In this document: positions 16,888 through 26,334 of the stretch, one piece after another | How positions within the stretch are numbered: position 1 is the first letter of the stretch | How the letters are laid out: the number at the start of each line of letters is the position of its first letter | Source of the DNA: a bacterium | GTDB lineage: Bacteria; JAUVQV01; DATDCY01 | Assembly: GCA_036524115.1 (NCBI GenBank) | Contig: DATDCY010000315.1 | Location: 1-64,000, forward strand | Direction of reading: 5' to 3' | DNA: 64,000 bases | The notes under the pieces: model-generated | Database searches by the model: none | The model's input: only the letters and a program-made list of their open reading frames with translations | What the model was told of the DNA's origin: nothing | Program-made: the position numbers and the translations under genes

Positions 16888-19263
16888 ATGCCCATTCTGC
16901 CGCCCCCAATTGACGACAGACGCTACCGGGACATCCTGGAAGAGGCCCTGGCTCGCATTCCGGTGCACACGCCGGAGTGGACCAATTTCTGCCCCAGCGA
17001 TCCGGGCGTCACCTTGATCGAGATCTTTGCGTTCCTCACCGAGAGCCTTCTCTACCGCGCAAACCAGATTCCCGATCGCAACCGCGTCAAGTTCCTGCAA
17101 CTGCTTGGCGTGCCGTTGAACCCCGCTGCGTCCTCGCGCGGGATCCTCGGCATAACGAACGAAGTCGAGCCTCCGCAAGCTATAACTCTCAACGCAGGGA
17201 TTGAGGCGAGTGCGGGCGAGATCCCCTTCCGAACGGAGCGGGGTCTCGACGTCCTGCCCGTGGAGGCCTGCGTCTACTACAAGCGGCCGGTGAGCGATCC
17301 TACTGGGGAACTTCGCAAGCACTACGACTTGCTTTATGCCTCCCTCAAGCAGGAGGGGGGCAGCGCAGCCGGCGATCTGGTGCTCTATGAGACCGTGGCC
17401 TACGAAGGGCGGGACGATCGTGGCATCAGTCCTGGGGAGGACACGGTAGACGGCTGCCTCTGGCTCGCGCTGCTCACTCCTTCCAGGATGACCCGGAAGG
17501 ACCCGGCGTCCAGGCTGCGCGAGGAAGTCCGTGGGAAGATCGCCGGCAGAACCCTGTGTGTGGGGGTGGTCCCGGCGCTGGTCGATGCGGACCGTCGCCT
17601 CGAGCCTTCGGGCCGCGCGGCCCAGGAGCAGCCGTCGCTGCAGTTCCAGATCCCGCTGGTCCCTCGGGTAGGGGAGCCCTCCAGAGCAGGTCAACCGCGC
17701 TTGGCCGACTATCGCACGCTCGCGCACCGGGCGAGCGTCGACGTCCTCCAGGAACCCGGAATCGTGGAACTCGCCTTGCCTGGTGCGGATGACCTGGCCC
17801 TCTGGGAGGACCTCGATCCCCTGGAGTCCGGCAGCTGGAACTACCCTCCTGCCCTGGCGGACGGTGGTCTCGAGGGGCGCATCGTCACCTGGATTCGCGT
17901 CTCCTCCCTCAATGCGAAGAGTCGTGTGCTGTGGGTGGGGATCAACGCGGTCATGGCAACGCAACGAGACCAGATCACCAATGAGATGCTGGCCGATGGG
18001 ACGGGCGAGCCGGACCAAGTGCGCCGCCTGGCCCATCCACCGGTCCTCCTCGATTCGGTCCGCATCTTCGTCTGCAGTCCTGGCGGCACCTGGGAGCCCT
18101 GGCGCCGCATCGACGATTTGCACGCTGCCCCCGGGGAAGTTGCAGCCAGGACCTCGCGCCTGACGACGGTCGTCACGGTCGACTCGTCCCGAGAGAGCGG
18201 CGTTCGGCCTTCCCTCTCGGCTTTGCCTGCCAAGGAACGTGCCGCCGATGTCTTCTGGGTGGACGCGGAGTCTGGTGAGATCCGGTTCGGCGACGGATTC
18301 CGGGGCCGTCGACCGCCGCCGGATGCCAAGATCAAGGCCACCTACGATCATAGCCGCGGGGCAGCCGGCAACGTAGGGCCGGGGACAATCAACATGGCTC
18401 CTTCCCTGCGCGAGGGACTCAAGCTCAGGAATCCCGTGCGCACCTGGGGCGGCTCCGCCGCCGAGCGCGTGGAGGAGGGCGAGAAGCAGGTTCCGCGCTT
18501 CCTGCAGCATCGGGACCGACTGGTCACCGTGGCGGACTTCGAGGCGATCGCCCTGCGCACGCCGGGAATCGATGTCGGGCGCGTCGAGGTGCTGCCCTCC
18601 TACAACCCAGACATCGCTCCTGACGCCGTCGGCAACGCTCCAGGCACGGTGACGCTGATGCTGATTCCCCGCTTTGATCCGGCGCATCCCAATGCCCCCG
18701 AGGCGGACCGCATGTTCCTCGACGCCGCATGCCGGTATCTTGATCCCCGGCGCGTGGTTACCACTGAGCTGATCCTCCGCGGACCCAAGTACCTGGACAT
18801 CTGGGTCACCGTGGGCATCGAGGTCTTGGCGCTGGGGCGGAGCCCGGCCGAGGTGAACGAGGAAGTGAAGAGACGGTTGACGGAGTTTCTGTCGCCGCTG
18901 CGTGACATCGGTCTGGCGGACCCCGCCGAGACCCAACTCGTGCCCGAGTACGCCGACATGCGCAAGGGCTGGCCACTGCGCAAGGCAGTGTCCGCGCGCG
19001 AGCTGATGGCGGTCGCAAGCCGGGTACCCGGGGTGCGTCTCGTGAACGAGGTGCGTCTGGCCGACGCCACCGGGCAGGAGCAGCAGGAGGAGGTGAGCTT
19101 GGAGCGCCTGCAGCTTCCCCGGGTGGCAGGCATCGCCGTCGAATTGGGCGACGCACCAGCTCCGGCGGACCTGATCCGCAGCCAGACAGCGGTTGGACCC
19201 GCGGTTACCCCAGGTATCGGGAAGCGCATCGTGCCCGTGCCGGTGATTCCGAGGGAGTGCTGA
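16888..19263 (+). CDS. Baseplate J protein (Afp11/gpJ-like)
   Basis: A 791-residue baseplate wedge component. The N-terminus (YRDILEEALARIPVHTPEWT, FCPSDPGVTLIEIFAFLTES, LLYRANQIPDRNRVKFLQLL) is the conserved signature of the putative baseplate assembly family in eCIS and phages. The centre has GEIRFGDGFRGRRPPPDAKI and YDHSRGAAGNVGPGTINMAP. The C-terminus (VTVADFEAIALRTPGIDVGR) is the classic gpJ motif. The start ATG 16888 is five bases after the gp25 stop. Residues about 150-430 are longer than in phage P2 gpJ, as usual for Afp11-type proteins. Confidence 0.94.
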   Translation: MPILPPPIDDRRYRDILEEALARIPVHTPEWTNFCPSDPGVTLIEIFAFLTESLLYRANQIPDRNRVKFLQLLGVPLNPAASSRGILGITNEVEPPQAITLNAGIEASAGEIPFRTERGLDVLPVEACVYYKRPVSDPTGELRKHYDLLYASLKQEGGSAAGDLVLYETVAYEGRDDRGISPGEDTVDGCLWLALLTPSRMTRKDPASRLREEVRGKIAGRTLCVGVVPALVDADRRLEPSGRAAQEQPSLQFQIPLVPRVGEPSRAGQPRLADYRTLAHRASVDVLQEPGIVELALPGADDLALWEDLDPLESGSWNYPPALADGGLEGRIVTWIRVSSLNAKSRVLWVGINAVMATQRDQITNEMLADGTGEPDQVRRLAHPPVLLDSVRIFVCSPGGTWEPWRRIDDLHAAPGEVAARTSRLTTVVTVDSSRESGVRPSLSALPAKERAADVFWVDAESGEIRFGDGFRGRRPPPDAKIKATYDHSRGAAGNVGPGTINMAPSLREGLKLRNPVRTWGGSAAERVEEGEKQVPRFLQHRDRLVTVADFEAIALRTPGIDVGRVEVLPSYNPDIAPDAVGNAPGTVTLMLIPRFDPAHPNAPEADRMFLDAACRYLDPRRVVTTELILRGPKYLDIWVTVGIEVLALGRSPAEVNEEVKRRLTEFLSPLRDIGLADPAETQLVPEYADMRKGWPLRKAVSARELMAVASRVPGVRLVNEVRLADATGQEQQEEVSLERLQLPRVAGIAVELGDAPAPADLIRSQTAVGPAVTPGIGKRIVPVPVIPREC

Positions 19264-19267
19264 ACGC

Positions 19268-22240
19268 ATGGACGCCAACGGCACTCGGTATCAGCTGCTG
19301 CTCGGGCGCGAGGACTGGGACGCGTGCTGTTGCGCTGCATTGGATACCGATCCTCGGGGCGCCTGGCTGCCGCCACGTCACGGGGATGCGCCACTGGAAT
19401 GGAACGCGGACACATGCGAGGTGCTGCTGCGCGCCAAACCGTTTGTCCACACGCCGGCGCCCAGGGACGCGCGCCCCGATCTCGAGCGCGACCGGCGCGG
19501 TGCCGCCGTGGACATGTTCGGCAACTGGTACTGGGTTGATGAGACGCGCTCGCGTATCCGGGTGCGTTCCGCCGGCACCGAGCTCGTGTCGGATTTCTGG
19601 CCTGTCCCAGCCTCGACACCAACCTGCACGCCGGGTGGCTTCCGGGCGGCCGAGACCTCCCCGCCGCCGACCGGCGCGGAGTTCGGCGGGCTGGCGGTGA
19701 CGTCGGATCATTTCCTGGTGGCAGGCACCCGGGCCCCAGCCGGCGTCCTGGTCTTTGACCTCTTCGCCGGCGGGCCGCCGGAACAGCTGACCTGGCCTGC
19801 CGGCGTGAACTTCGTCCCTTGGGATCTGGCAGCCGGGCCGGACGGCGGGCTGTGCATTCTCGACCGGGAGAACCAGCGCTACTGGTCCTTGGATCGCCGG
19901 TTCGAGGTGGTGTGTACGCCAGAGTCCCGGGTGGTGCAGGAGGAAGCCGACCAGACCTTCCAGCCGGTGGAAGGAGAGGCCCGCCGCAAGATCTTCCGTC
20001 GCACTTTCCCGATCGGCATCGACGTTGGCGGCGTCTCGACAGTCGGCGCCAATGCCCCGGCGGCCATCGAAGTGCTGGCGGATGGGACCGTCCTGATCCT
20101 GGACGGGCCGGCCAGCGGCTCCGCAGGCTTCTCGAAGATTCTGGTCTTTCGAGATGGCGCGTTCGTCAAGAACCTGGACCTCAAGAAGATGAGCGACCGT
20201 GTCGATCCGGCGGTTGCAACGAGCTTCTCATTGGTCGGCTACGACATGGCGTTCGTGGGCACGACAGCGCTGGCCGGCCACAGCGGCGTGCTGTACGTCG
20301 CGGATGCCGGCGGCAATCAGGGCTATGCATTTCGGCTTTCGATTGACGGGAAGGGCGACTGGCAACAGCAGGCATTGTCAGAATATCTGCCCATGCGCCG
20401 TTTCGGAGGGAAGGCGCTGGTGGTCTTCGGGGGGACGGTGTACTACGACTTCGCGGAGGCGTGGGTGCCTCTTGTGCAACAGTATCGCCCGCGTTACCAG
20501 CCTGAGGCCTGGCTCGACACCCGTCACTTGGACGGAGGAGAGCCGGACTGCGTCTGGCATCGACTCCTCCTCGATGCCTGCATTCCTTCGGGGAGCAGGG
20601 TCGAAATCTGGAGCCGCGCTGCGAACAGCCCCGAGCTGCTCGAGGCCGCTCCCTGGCTGAAGGAACCTCCGCTCTACCTGCGCGGCGACGGGTCCGAGCT
20701 GCCGTTTCTCCAACAGCCTTGGTCCACGTCGTCAGGCGCGAGGGGACGTGGCGACGGCACCTGGGAGCTCCTGCTGCAGAGAGCGCAAGGCCGCTATCTT
20801 CAGGTGCGGATCAGACTTGTCGGCCAGGAGCGGAGCACGCCTCGACTGCGGGCTCTGCGCGTCTATTACCCGCGCTTTTCCTACCTGAATGAGTATCTGC
20901 CCGCCGTCTATCGCGAAGACCAGCCGTCGGCGAAATTCCTGGACGGGTTCCTCGCCAACGTGGAGGGGATATGTACCAGTATCGAGGATCGCATCGCGGC
21001 CGCGCACGTCCTGTTCGACTGGCGCAGCGCGCCGGCGGAAGCCCTTGAGTGGCTGGGGAGCTGGCTGGGCGTCGCGCTTGACCCGGCTTGGAACGAAGAG
21101 CGCCGCCGGCTGTTCATCCGGCATGCCATGCTGTTCTTTCAATACCGAGGCACGGCTCACGGCCTGCGGCTGGCGCTGTCCCTCGCACTCGGTCCGCAGG
21201 TCGATGAGTCGCGCTTCGCAGTGCCCGAGCGGGTGGGCGAGGAGCGCTTCGGCGTCCGCATCATTGAGAAGTACCTGACCCGCAAGCTCCCCGACGTGCT
21301 GTTCGGCGACCCCGCGCAACTCGAGGCCCCGGCGGGCGCCGACGAACTCCGACCATGGAGGCCGGCGGATGGACGTGACGCGCTTCGGCGTCGCTATGCC
21401 CGCCTCCTCGGTCTGCCCACGAACGCGCCCCTGCCAGAGTTTCCTTTGGTGCCGCCGGTGGATCGACAGGCAGCGGGACTCTGGTCTCTGTTCTGCGAGC
21501 AAGTCCTTGGCTTCACACCCTGGGCCGCCGGCTTGGAGCGCGAAGCCTGGCAACGCTTCCTGGAAGCCCGCTATGAGAGTCTCGACAAACTGCATGACGC
21601 ATGGCAGGCCCCATACCAGGGCTTCGAGGAGATCTTGCAGCCGACGAACCAGCCCCAGGACGCCGTCGTCGCCGACGACTGGGCGCGCCACATGCGCCAG
21701 GCAGACCCCCTGCGCACCCCTGGGGAGCGCCTTGATTGGCAGTCGTTCCTGCGCGGGCGCCACGGCGCGGTCTCGCAGCTCAATGCCAAGTATTCGACCG
21801 CGTGGGCGGCTTACGACCTTGTGCCGCTGCCGGACACGCTGCCGCCCGACGGGCCGGCGCTCGAGGACTGGTTCCAGTTCGAGGCCGCGTTCCTGGCGAT
21901 CCGTGGCACTGCCCACCGCTTCAGCGTCCTGCTGCCCATGCCGACCGACAGTGATAGCTCGCCCGCGGAGCCGGGCCGTCGTCTGGAACTGGCCCGGCGC
22001 ATTGTCGGACTGGAAAAGCCGGCACACACCGTCTTCGATGTGCGCTTCTATTGGGCCATGTTCCTGGTCGGGCAGGCGCGCCTTGGGCGCGACACCCAGG
22101 TCGAGCTGGGGATTCGTGAGCGGCTGCTTCACGCCCTGGTTCTCGATCACGGCTATGTCGGCGAGGGCTACCTCTCCCCTGCGGCCAGCGAAAGCAGGAG
22201 CGAGCGGCAGATCCTCGGTCGGAACCGTCTCGATCATTGA
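19268..22240 (+). CDS. Beta-propeller/gpI fusion, tail protein (Afp12-like)
   Basis: A 990-residue protein in two parts. Residues about 70-520 resemble an NHL/SMP-type beta-propeller (GGLAVTSDHFLVAGTRAP, NFVPWDLAAGPDGGLCILDR, AAIEVLADGTVLILDGPASG, GHSGVLYVADAGGNQGYAFR). From about 537 it is a phage tail protein I-type domain (YLNEYLPAVYREDQPSAKFL, FLANVEGICTSIEDRI, LEWLGSWLGVALDPAWNEER, MLFFQYRGTAHGLRLALSLA). A C-terminal extension carries ARRIVGLEKPAHTVFDVRFY. The gpI wedge completes the gp25-gpJ-gpI set; the propeller may face outward as a binding or trigger module. The start ATG 19268 is four bases after gpJ; the ribosome site is weak, suggesting coupling. Confidence 0.88.
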   Translation: MDANGTRYQLLLGREDWDACCCAALDTDPRGAWLPPRHGDAPLEWNADTCEVLLRAKPFVHTPAPRDARPDLERDRRGAAVDMFGNWYWVDETRSRIRVRSAGTELVSDFWPVPASTPTCTPGGFRAAETSPPPTGAEFGGLAVTSDHFLVAGTRAPAGVLVFDLFAGGPPEQLTWPAGVNFVPWDLAAGPDGGLCILDRENQRYWSLDRRFEVVCTPESRVVQEEADQTFQPVEGEARRKIFRRTFPIGIDVGGVSTVGANAPAAIEVLADGTVLILDGPASGSAGFSKILVFRDGAFVKNLDLKKMSDRVDPAVATSFSLVGYDMAFVGTTALAGHSGVLYVADAGGNQGYAFRLSIDGKGDWQQQALSEYLPMRRFGGKALVVFGGTVYYDFAEAWVPLVQQYRPRYQPEAWLDTRHLDGGEPDCVWHRLLLDACIPSGSRVEIWSRAANSPELLEAAPWLKEPPLYLRGDGSELPFLQQPWSTSSGARGRGDGTWELLLQRAQGRYLQVRIRLVGQERSTPRLRALRVYYPRFSYLNEYLPAVYREDQPSAKFLDGFLANVEGICTSIEDRIAAAHVLFDWRSAPAEALEWLGSWLGVALDPAWNEERRRLFIRHAMLFFQYRGTAHGLRLALSLALGPQVDESRFAVPERVGEERFGVRIIEKYLTRKLPDVLFGDPAQLEAPAGADELRPWRPADGRDALRRRYARLLGLPTNAPLPEFPLVPPVDRQAAGLWSLFCEQVLGFTPWAAGLEREAWQRFLEARYESLDKLHDAWQAPYQGFEEILQPTNQPQDAVVADDWARHMRQADPLRTPGERLDWQSFLRGRHGAVSQLNAKYSTAWAAYDLVPLPDTLPPDGPALEDWFQFEAAFLAIRGTAHRFSVLLPMPTDSDSSPAEPGRRLELARRIVGLEKPAHTVFDVRFYWAMFLVGQARLGRDTQVELGIRERLLHALVLDHGYVGEGYLSPAASESRSERQILGRNRLDH

Positions 22241-22300
22241 GCATCCGGAGCGGGGGGAAGAACATCTTGTCAACGGCAGTAGCAACACGGGAGAGCAACG

Positions 22301-23617
22301 ATGAGCTGCATCGCTTCTGATACGGTTAAGGCGCAGGCGAGCGCACCGGTCCCCAACAAGCACGTCAACTACGTCCAGGGGATGGTGCTCGGTGTGGACG
22401 ATTTCATCCAGGAGTTCGCCTATCATGCCCATCGCGTCCGGTGGTTGGCGCGGGATGCGATCGGCTACGGCACGGTGCGCGGTCTCGCGGTTACGGTCAT
22501 CGAGGATACCGGACTGGCCGCGGAAGAATCGAATAAGTGGAAAGTCGAGGTCACAGGGGGAGCAGCCCTCGATCCCTGTGGCCGGCTCATCTGCGTGCCG
22601 TCTAACCAGTGTGGCTTCCTGAACGAGTGGCTGAGAGACAACCAAAAGGCGGCAAAGGCGGCGCTCACCGAAAGCAATCTGCTCGACCTCCACCTCACCC
22701 TTTCCTATCGGGACTGTCCCACCGACACTCGACCCGTTCCCGGAGAGCCCTGCCGCAGCGAGGAGGAACTCGCGAAGCCCTCCCGCATCGCCGACGACTT
22801 CCTGCTGGAGCTGACTCCCGAGGTGCCGAAGCAGTGCGAGGAGGACGGGCTACGGTCCTTCACGAGCTGGTTGCACGCCATACCTGTCGCAAGCGGCCCC
22901 TCGAGCGATCTCAAGGCCTTCCGCACGGCTGCCGAGAAGTGGACTCCGGATGGACCCGCCCCGCCCGCGGATCTGACGGTGGCACCTGAGGCTGCGCAGA
23001 CCTACTGGCGCGAGGCACTGCGCATTTGGGTCACCAAGCTTCGTCCGACGTTCAATGGACGCACCTGCAGCTGTACGGCTCCTCTGAAATCCAGCGACCC
23101 CAGCGACCGGTTGCTGCTGGCCACCCTCCGCTTGAAGGTGGAGTCCGGCGAGCGCATCTTTGTCACAGCGCCCCCGGATATCGACGAATCATTCCGCCCA
23201 TTCCTTGTGCAGACGCGCGGGCTCCAGGATCTCTGGACAGGCCCTCGCACGGTTGGCTCAGGGGAGCCAGAGCCGGTGCCTTCCGGGTACCGCGTGGTGG
23301 CGGCGGGGAGGATCCGTGGCAGGTTCGCCGACGGTGATCCCACGGTGTTCGGTGGGCTGAAGGTCGTCGACGTTGCAAAGGGGCGAGTCAAGTTCTCTTT
23401 TTCCGGATACTCGTTTCCCGACGAGAGGAACCAGTACGTTATCAAGGCCCTCGGCGCGTACAACCCGAAGCTTCCGGTCCCGGCAGTTCGCTTCTCCAGT
23501 TTCGAGGATGACGGATTCGTGCTGCGAGTGACCCGGGGCATCAATGAGGTGGAGGTCGAGTATCTCCAGAACATGGAATTCATGATCGAAGTCAGCACGT
23601 TTTGGGCCCAGCCCTGA
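22301..23617 (+). CDS. eCIS accessory protein A (paired with the next gene)
   Basis: A 438-residue protein. The N-terminus KHVNYVQGMVLGVDDFIQEF with HRVRWLARDAIGYGTVRGLA resembles the corresponding part of the next protein (FFNGRLLTGQDLSREQE with GYGIIWGLEV). The match is a hub of conserved N-[YF]-x-x-G-x-x-L-x-x-x-D-[FL] followed by GYG-x-[VI]-x-GL. A further segment, ALDPCGRLICVPSNQCGF, matches the partner's LAVSRSGRTLFLES. The C-terminus (GINEVEVEYLQNMEFMIEVS) is beta-rich. Such pairs are recalled downstream of gpI in environmental eCIS loci; the function is unknown, perhaps baseplate or fibre scaffold. GGGAGAG lies just before ATG 22301. Confidence 0.65.
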   Translation: MSCIASDTVKAQASAPVPNKHVNYVQGMVLGVDDFIQEFAYHAHRVRWLARDAIGYGTVRGLAVTVIEDTGLAAEESNKWKVEVTGGAALDPCGRLICVPSNQCGFLNEWLRDNQKAAKAALTESNLLDLHLTLSYRDCPTDTRPVPGEPCRSEEELAKPSRIADDFLLELTPEVPKQCEEDGLRSFTSWLHAIPVASGPSSDLKAFRTAAEKWTPDGPAPPADLTVAPEAAQTYWREALRIWVTKLRPTFNGRTCSCTAPLKSSDPSDRLLLATLRLKVESGERIFVTAPPDIDESFRPFLVQTRGLQDLWTGPRTVGSGEPEPVPSGYRVVAAGRIRGRFADGDPTVFGGLKVVDVAKGRVKFSFSGYSFPDERNQYVIKALGAYNPKLPVPAVRFSSFEDDGFVLRVTRGINEVEVEYLQNMEFMIEVSTFWAQP

Positions 23618-23635
23618 GGTGAAAGGAGGCGAACA

Positions 23636-24949
23636 ATGGCGGCCAAAGTCCTGCAGGAGGCGATCCTCGAGGGCGGGATCCGCTCGGTCAACTTCTTCAA
23701 CGGCCGACTGCTCACCGGTCAGGACCTGAGCCGCGAGCAGGAAGCGCGGCGCAAGGCCGACCGGCGCGCCGCGCAAGCGTCGGGCTACGGCATCATCTGG
23801 GGCCTTGAGGTCTCAGACGAATCGCCCGAAGCGGACGGACAAAGCGTCCGAATCCAGCCCGGGCTCGCGGTCAGTCGGAGCGGCCGCACGCTCTTTCTCG
23901 AATCGGCAACCGACGTTCTGCTCGGCCGGCGCGCGCCGCCCTGCGTGGGCGCGGCGCGTACCTTCGACGACTGCGAACGTCTCAAGAGCGGGACATATGC
24001 CGCCAAGGAAGGCATCTACGTGCTAACCATCGCGCCCGCAGAAGACCGGGAGGGCACGGCGTTGAACCACGCCCTCGACGACGCGGTGGTGCTCTGCCGT
24101 ACCGACGCTCTGGTAGAGGCCGTGCAGTTTCGCCTGCATTCCCTCGACCAGTACCTCACGGATGTGGATGAGGCCATCCGCCAGCGCACACCCCAACCCG
24201 AAATAGCGGGGCGTCTGAGCCTTATGCGCAATCGCGTTGCCCACCGCTGCTGCGGCGTCGATGCGCTGCGCGCCTTCCTGGAAGATCCCCTGGCCGAAGG
24301 CGGGGCACCTACCGGCCTGCTCGCGCAGATCGAGGGCAGTCTGCTGACCCCCTGCGACGTCCCGTTGGCGATCATCGCCCTGCCGACCGCTTCGGCGAAG
24401 CCTCGGATTGAATTCCTGGACCTCTGGTCCGTCCGGAGGCGAATGACACGTTGGAGTGCTGCCGGACCATGGGGAATGGTCATCGGCGACCGGCGTCAGG
24501 CCGAGGGCGAAGCACTGTTCCTGCAGTTTCAGGATCACGTTGCGTGGCTCGAGCGGAGAGGTGACGCCGTCAAGGCGGTTGCTGCAACACAGCGCTTCGA
24601 TTACCTGCCTGCCGCCGGCATCCTGCCGATGCCTGGCAACACCAAGGAAGACGAGGCGGCCCTCGCCACGTTCTTTGGCGGACTCACGGTGCGCGGCCCG
24701 GCCTTCATCGAGGGTGCGCGTCTCGAGCCGCTCTTGCGCGCCTCGTTCGCCTACCCGCCGATCGACCTCGCCAGCGGCGAGTTGATCTGGCTCTACTGGG
24801 TGCGCGAGAACCGCGTGGCGATCGACTCCCGGACGAAACCCATGCCGCGCGCCGCCCTGGTGTTCACCAGCGGGCACATGCCGTATCAGGCGGATGCGCG
24901 GTTCGACGTATCGAAGTGGGACTACGCCAATCTGGCGCTCGACGTGTGA
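23636..24949 (+). CDS. eCIS accessory protein B (paralogue-like partner)
   Basis: A 437-residue protein with strong ribosome site AAAGGAGG before ATG 23636. Its N-terminus IRSVNFFNGRLLTGQDLSRE and ASGYGIIWGLEVS mirror the preceding protein. A helical middle follows (YLTDVDEAIRQRTPQPEIAG). The C-terminal half includes DYLPAAGILPMPGNTKEDEA and a closing Trp/Tyr-rich stretch (LIWLYWVRENRVAIDSRTKP). The resemblance of the two neighbours is motif-level, so they are either old paralogues or a conserved heteromeric pair. No signal peptide or membrane helix is present. It probably forms part of the particle. Confidence 0.65.
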   Translation: MAAKVLQEAILEGGIRSVNFFNGRLLTGQDLSREQEARRKADRRAAQASGYGIIWGLEVSDESPEADGQSVRIQPGLAVSRSGRTLFLESATDVLLGRRAPPCVGAARTFDDCERLKSGTYAAKEGIYVLTIAPAEDREGTALNHALDDAVVLCRTDALVEAVQFRLHSLDQYLTDVDEAIRQRTPQPEIAGRLSLMRNRVAHRCCGVDALRAFLEDPLAEGGAPTGLLAQIEGSLLTPCDVPLAIIALPTASAKPRIEFLDLWSVRRRMTRWSAAGPWGMVIGDRRQAEGEALFLQFQDHVAWLERRGDAVKAVAATQRFDYLPAAGILPMPGNTKEDEAALATFFGGLTVRGPAFIEGARLEPLLRASFAYPPIDLASGELIWLYWVRENRVAIDSRTKPMPRAALVFTSGHMPYQADARFDVSKWDYANLALDV

Positions 24950-24985
24950 GCGCAGTCCCAAGTAGGCACAGGAGAGGAGGCTCTG

Positions 24986-26317
24986 ATGGCATCCGGTCTA
25001 GAGAAGGCCATTCGGCTGAGAAAGCCAGGGGAGATGGTGGTCTCGGTCAGCGAGATCCTCGACAATCTCGACGACAAGCTTACGTCCGAGGAGAAGCAGA
25101 AACTCCTGGTCGCAGTTATGAGCCAGCGCAAGGAACAGGTGCGCCCCGGGGACCTAATCACCGCGGATCTGCTGAACCAGGTCCTCGCGGACGTCGCCGA
25201 CCTGCAGTTGAGGGTCGTCAAGATCGAGGCCGGCTGGCAGCCGGACACAGAGACCGTAAAGATTCTCGAACCCAACCCATCAAGCACACTTCGTATCGGG
25301 GACCCGCTTGTCATCGTCGGCGTGAACTTCGGATCGGCACCTAGGGTGATGTTGGAAGAAGCTCTAATCACAGGATTCGAGTTGGGAAGCAACGAGCGTA
25401 TGCTCATCATCAAGTCGATTCCGGCTATTCAGAACATCCCCGAGAAGGGACGGGCGGTCCTGCTCACGGTGACCAATCCGAGGAAGGGCTCTGATTCGAC
25501 GACCTTCACGCTGGCACAGCCGGAGCTGACGATGCCGACCGGGACCTTGCAGGTGTGGCGCAACGGCACCGTGAGCGATGCGAAGCTCGTCGCCGGCAAG
25601 AGCTATACGTTCCCGTACCGCATACGCGCTGTCGCAACCTTAGACGAAACGTACAACCTGGGCGCGGCGATAGATGCTGGCTGGTCGGCCGTCGCTGTCG
25701 ACAAACCGGATATGACGGGAAAGGTGATTACCAGCATCCCGATACCGAAGGGGACGGTCATCGTTGACGGCACGACCGTGGATCTTGGCGTGCGAGTCAC
25801 GATTCCAATGGGGATCGCGAGCGGGTCGATCGGCCGTATGCACCTTACGGTGACTTCGCAGAAGAACTCCGCCTTGACCAGAACATCCAGCGACACGGAA
25901 CTGGTGGTCGACGGGCCACCACCCGGGGCCTCGGCAATCGCGATCGCTCCCAACAGCGTAACCTCGCCCGGAAGCATCGAGCCCGTGACCGGGCAGGCGC
26001 CGGTCATTAAGGTGCCCGCCACGGGACAACCCGCCGACGAAGTCGACGTCACTTTTCTCGCCACCGTTCCCGCCAACGGCAAGTACAGCATCAAAACGCC
26101 ACTTACGTTCGAGGGGAATCCAGCGGGATGGTCGGCGAACGTCGTCGGTGCATCGGCAGGTTTGTCGTGGACGGTGCCGGATGAGACTTTCGTCGTCACG
26201 ATCAAGGCGCAGACTGGCGCGACCGCGGCGAAACTCAAACTGAGGATCGTCTCGGACGCCAGTGCGGCGGTGTTTGGAGAACTCGAACAGAACGTCAAGC
26301 CAAAATGGACAACATAG
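24986..26317 (+). CDS. IPT/TIG-like beta-rich eCIS protein with N-terminal coiled coil
   Basis: A 443-residue protein. The N-terminal 90 residues are helical (VSEILDNLDDKLTSEEKQKL, TADLLNQVLADVADLQLRVV). An IPT/TIG-like module follows (ILEPNPSSTLRIGDPLVIVG, VNFGSAPRVMLEEALITGFE). The rest consists of further beta-sandwich segments (LTMPTGTLQVWRNGTVSDAK, VVDGPPPGASAIAIAPNSVT). A coiled-coil trunk plus repeated beta sandwiches resembles a fibre or surface-exposed arm, but no tail-fibre signature is visible. GGAGAGGAGG precedes ATG 24986. It ends 17 bases before the next ATG. Confidence 0.55.
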   Translation: MASGLEKAIRLRKPGEMVVSVSEILDNLDDKLTSEEKQKLLVAVMSQRKEQVRPGDLITADLLNQVLADVADLQLRVVKIEAGWQPDTETVKILEPNPSSTLRIGDPLVIVGVNFGSAPRVMLEEALITGFELGSNERMLIIKSIPAIQNIPEKGRAVLLTVTNPRKGSDSTTFTLAQPELTMPTGTLQVWRNGTVSDAKLVAGKSYTFPYRIRAVATLDETYNLGAAIDAGWSAVAVDKPDMTGKVITSIPIPKGTVIVDGTTVDLGVRVTIPMGIASGSIGRMHLTVTSQKNSALTRTSSDTELVVDGPPPGASAIAIAPNSVTSPGSIEPVTGQAPVIKVPATGQPADEVDVTFLATVPANGKYSIKTPLTFEGNPAGWSANVVGASAGLSWTVPDETFVVTIKAQTGATAAKLKLRIVSDASAAVFGELEQNVKPKWTT

Positions 26318-26334
26318 ATAGAAGGAGGCTACCA

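Noticed and set aside
16618-19284. An 888-codon minus-strand open frame opposite gp25/gpJ
   Set aside because: The + strand carries unmistakable gp25 and gpJ motifs; the antisense product is low in recognisable structure.
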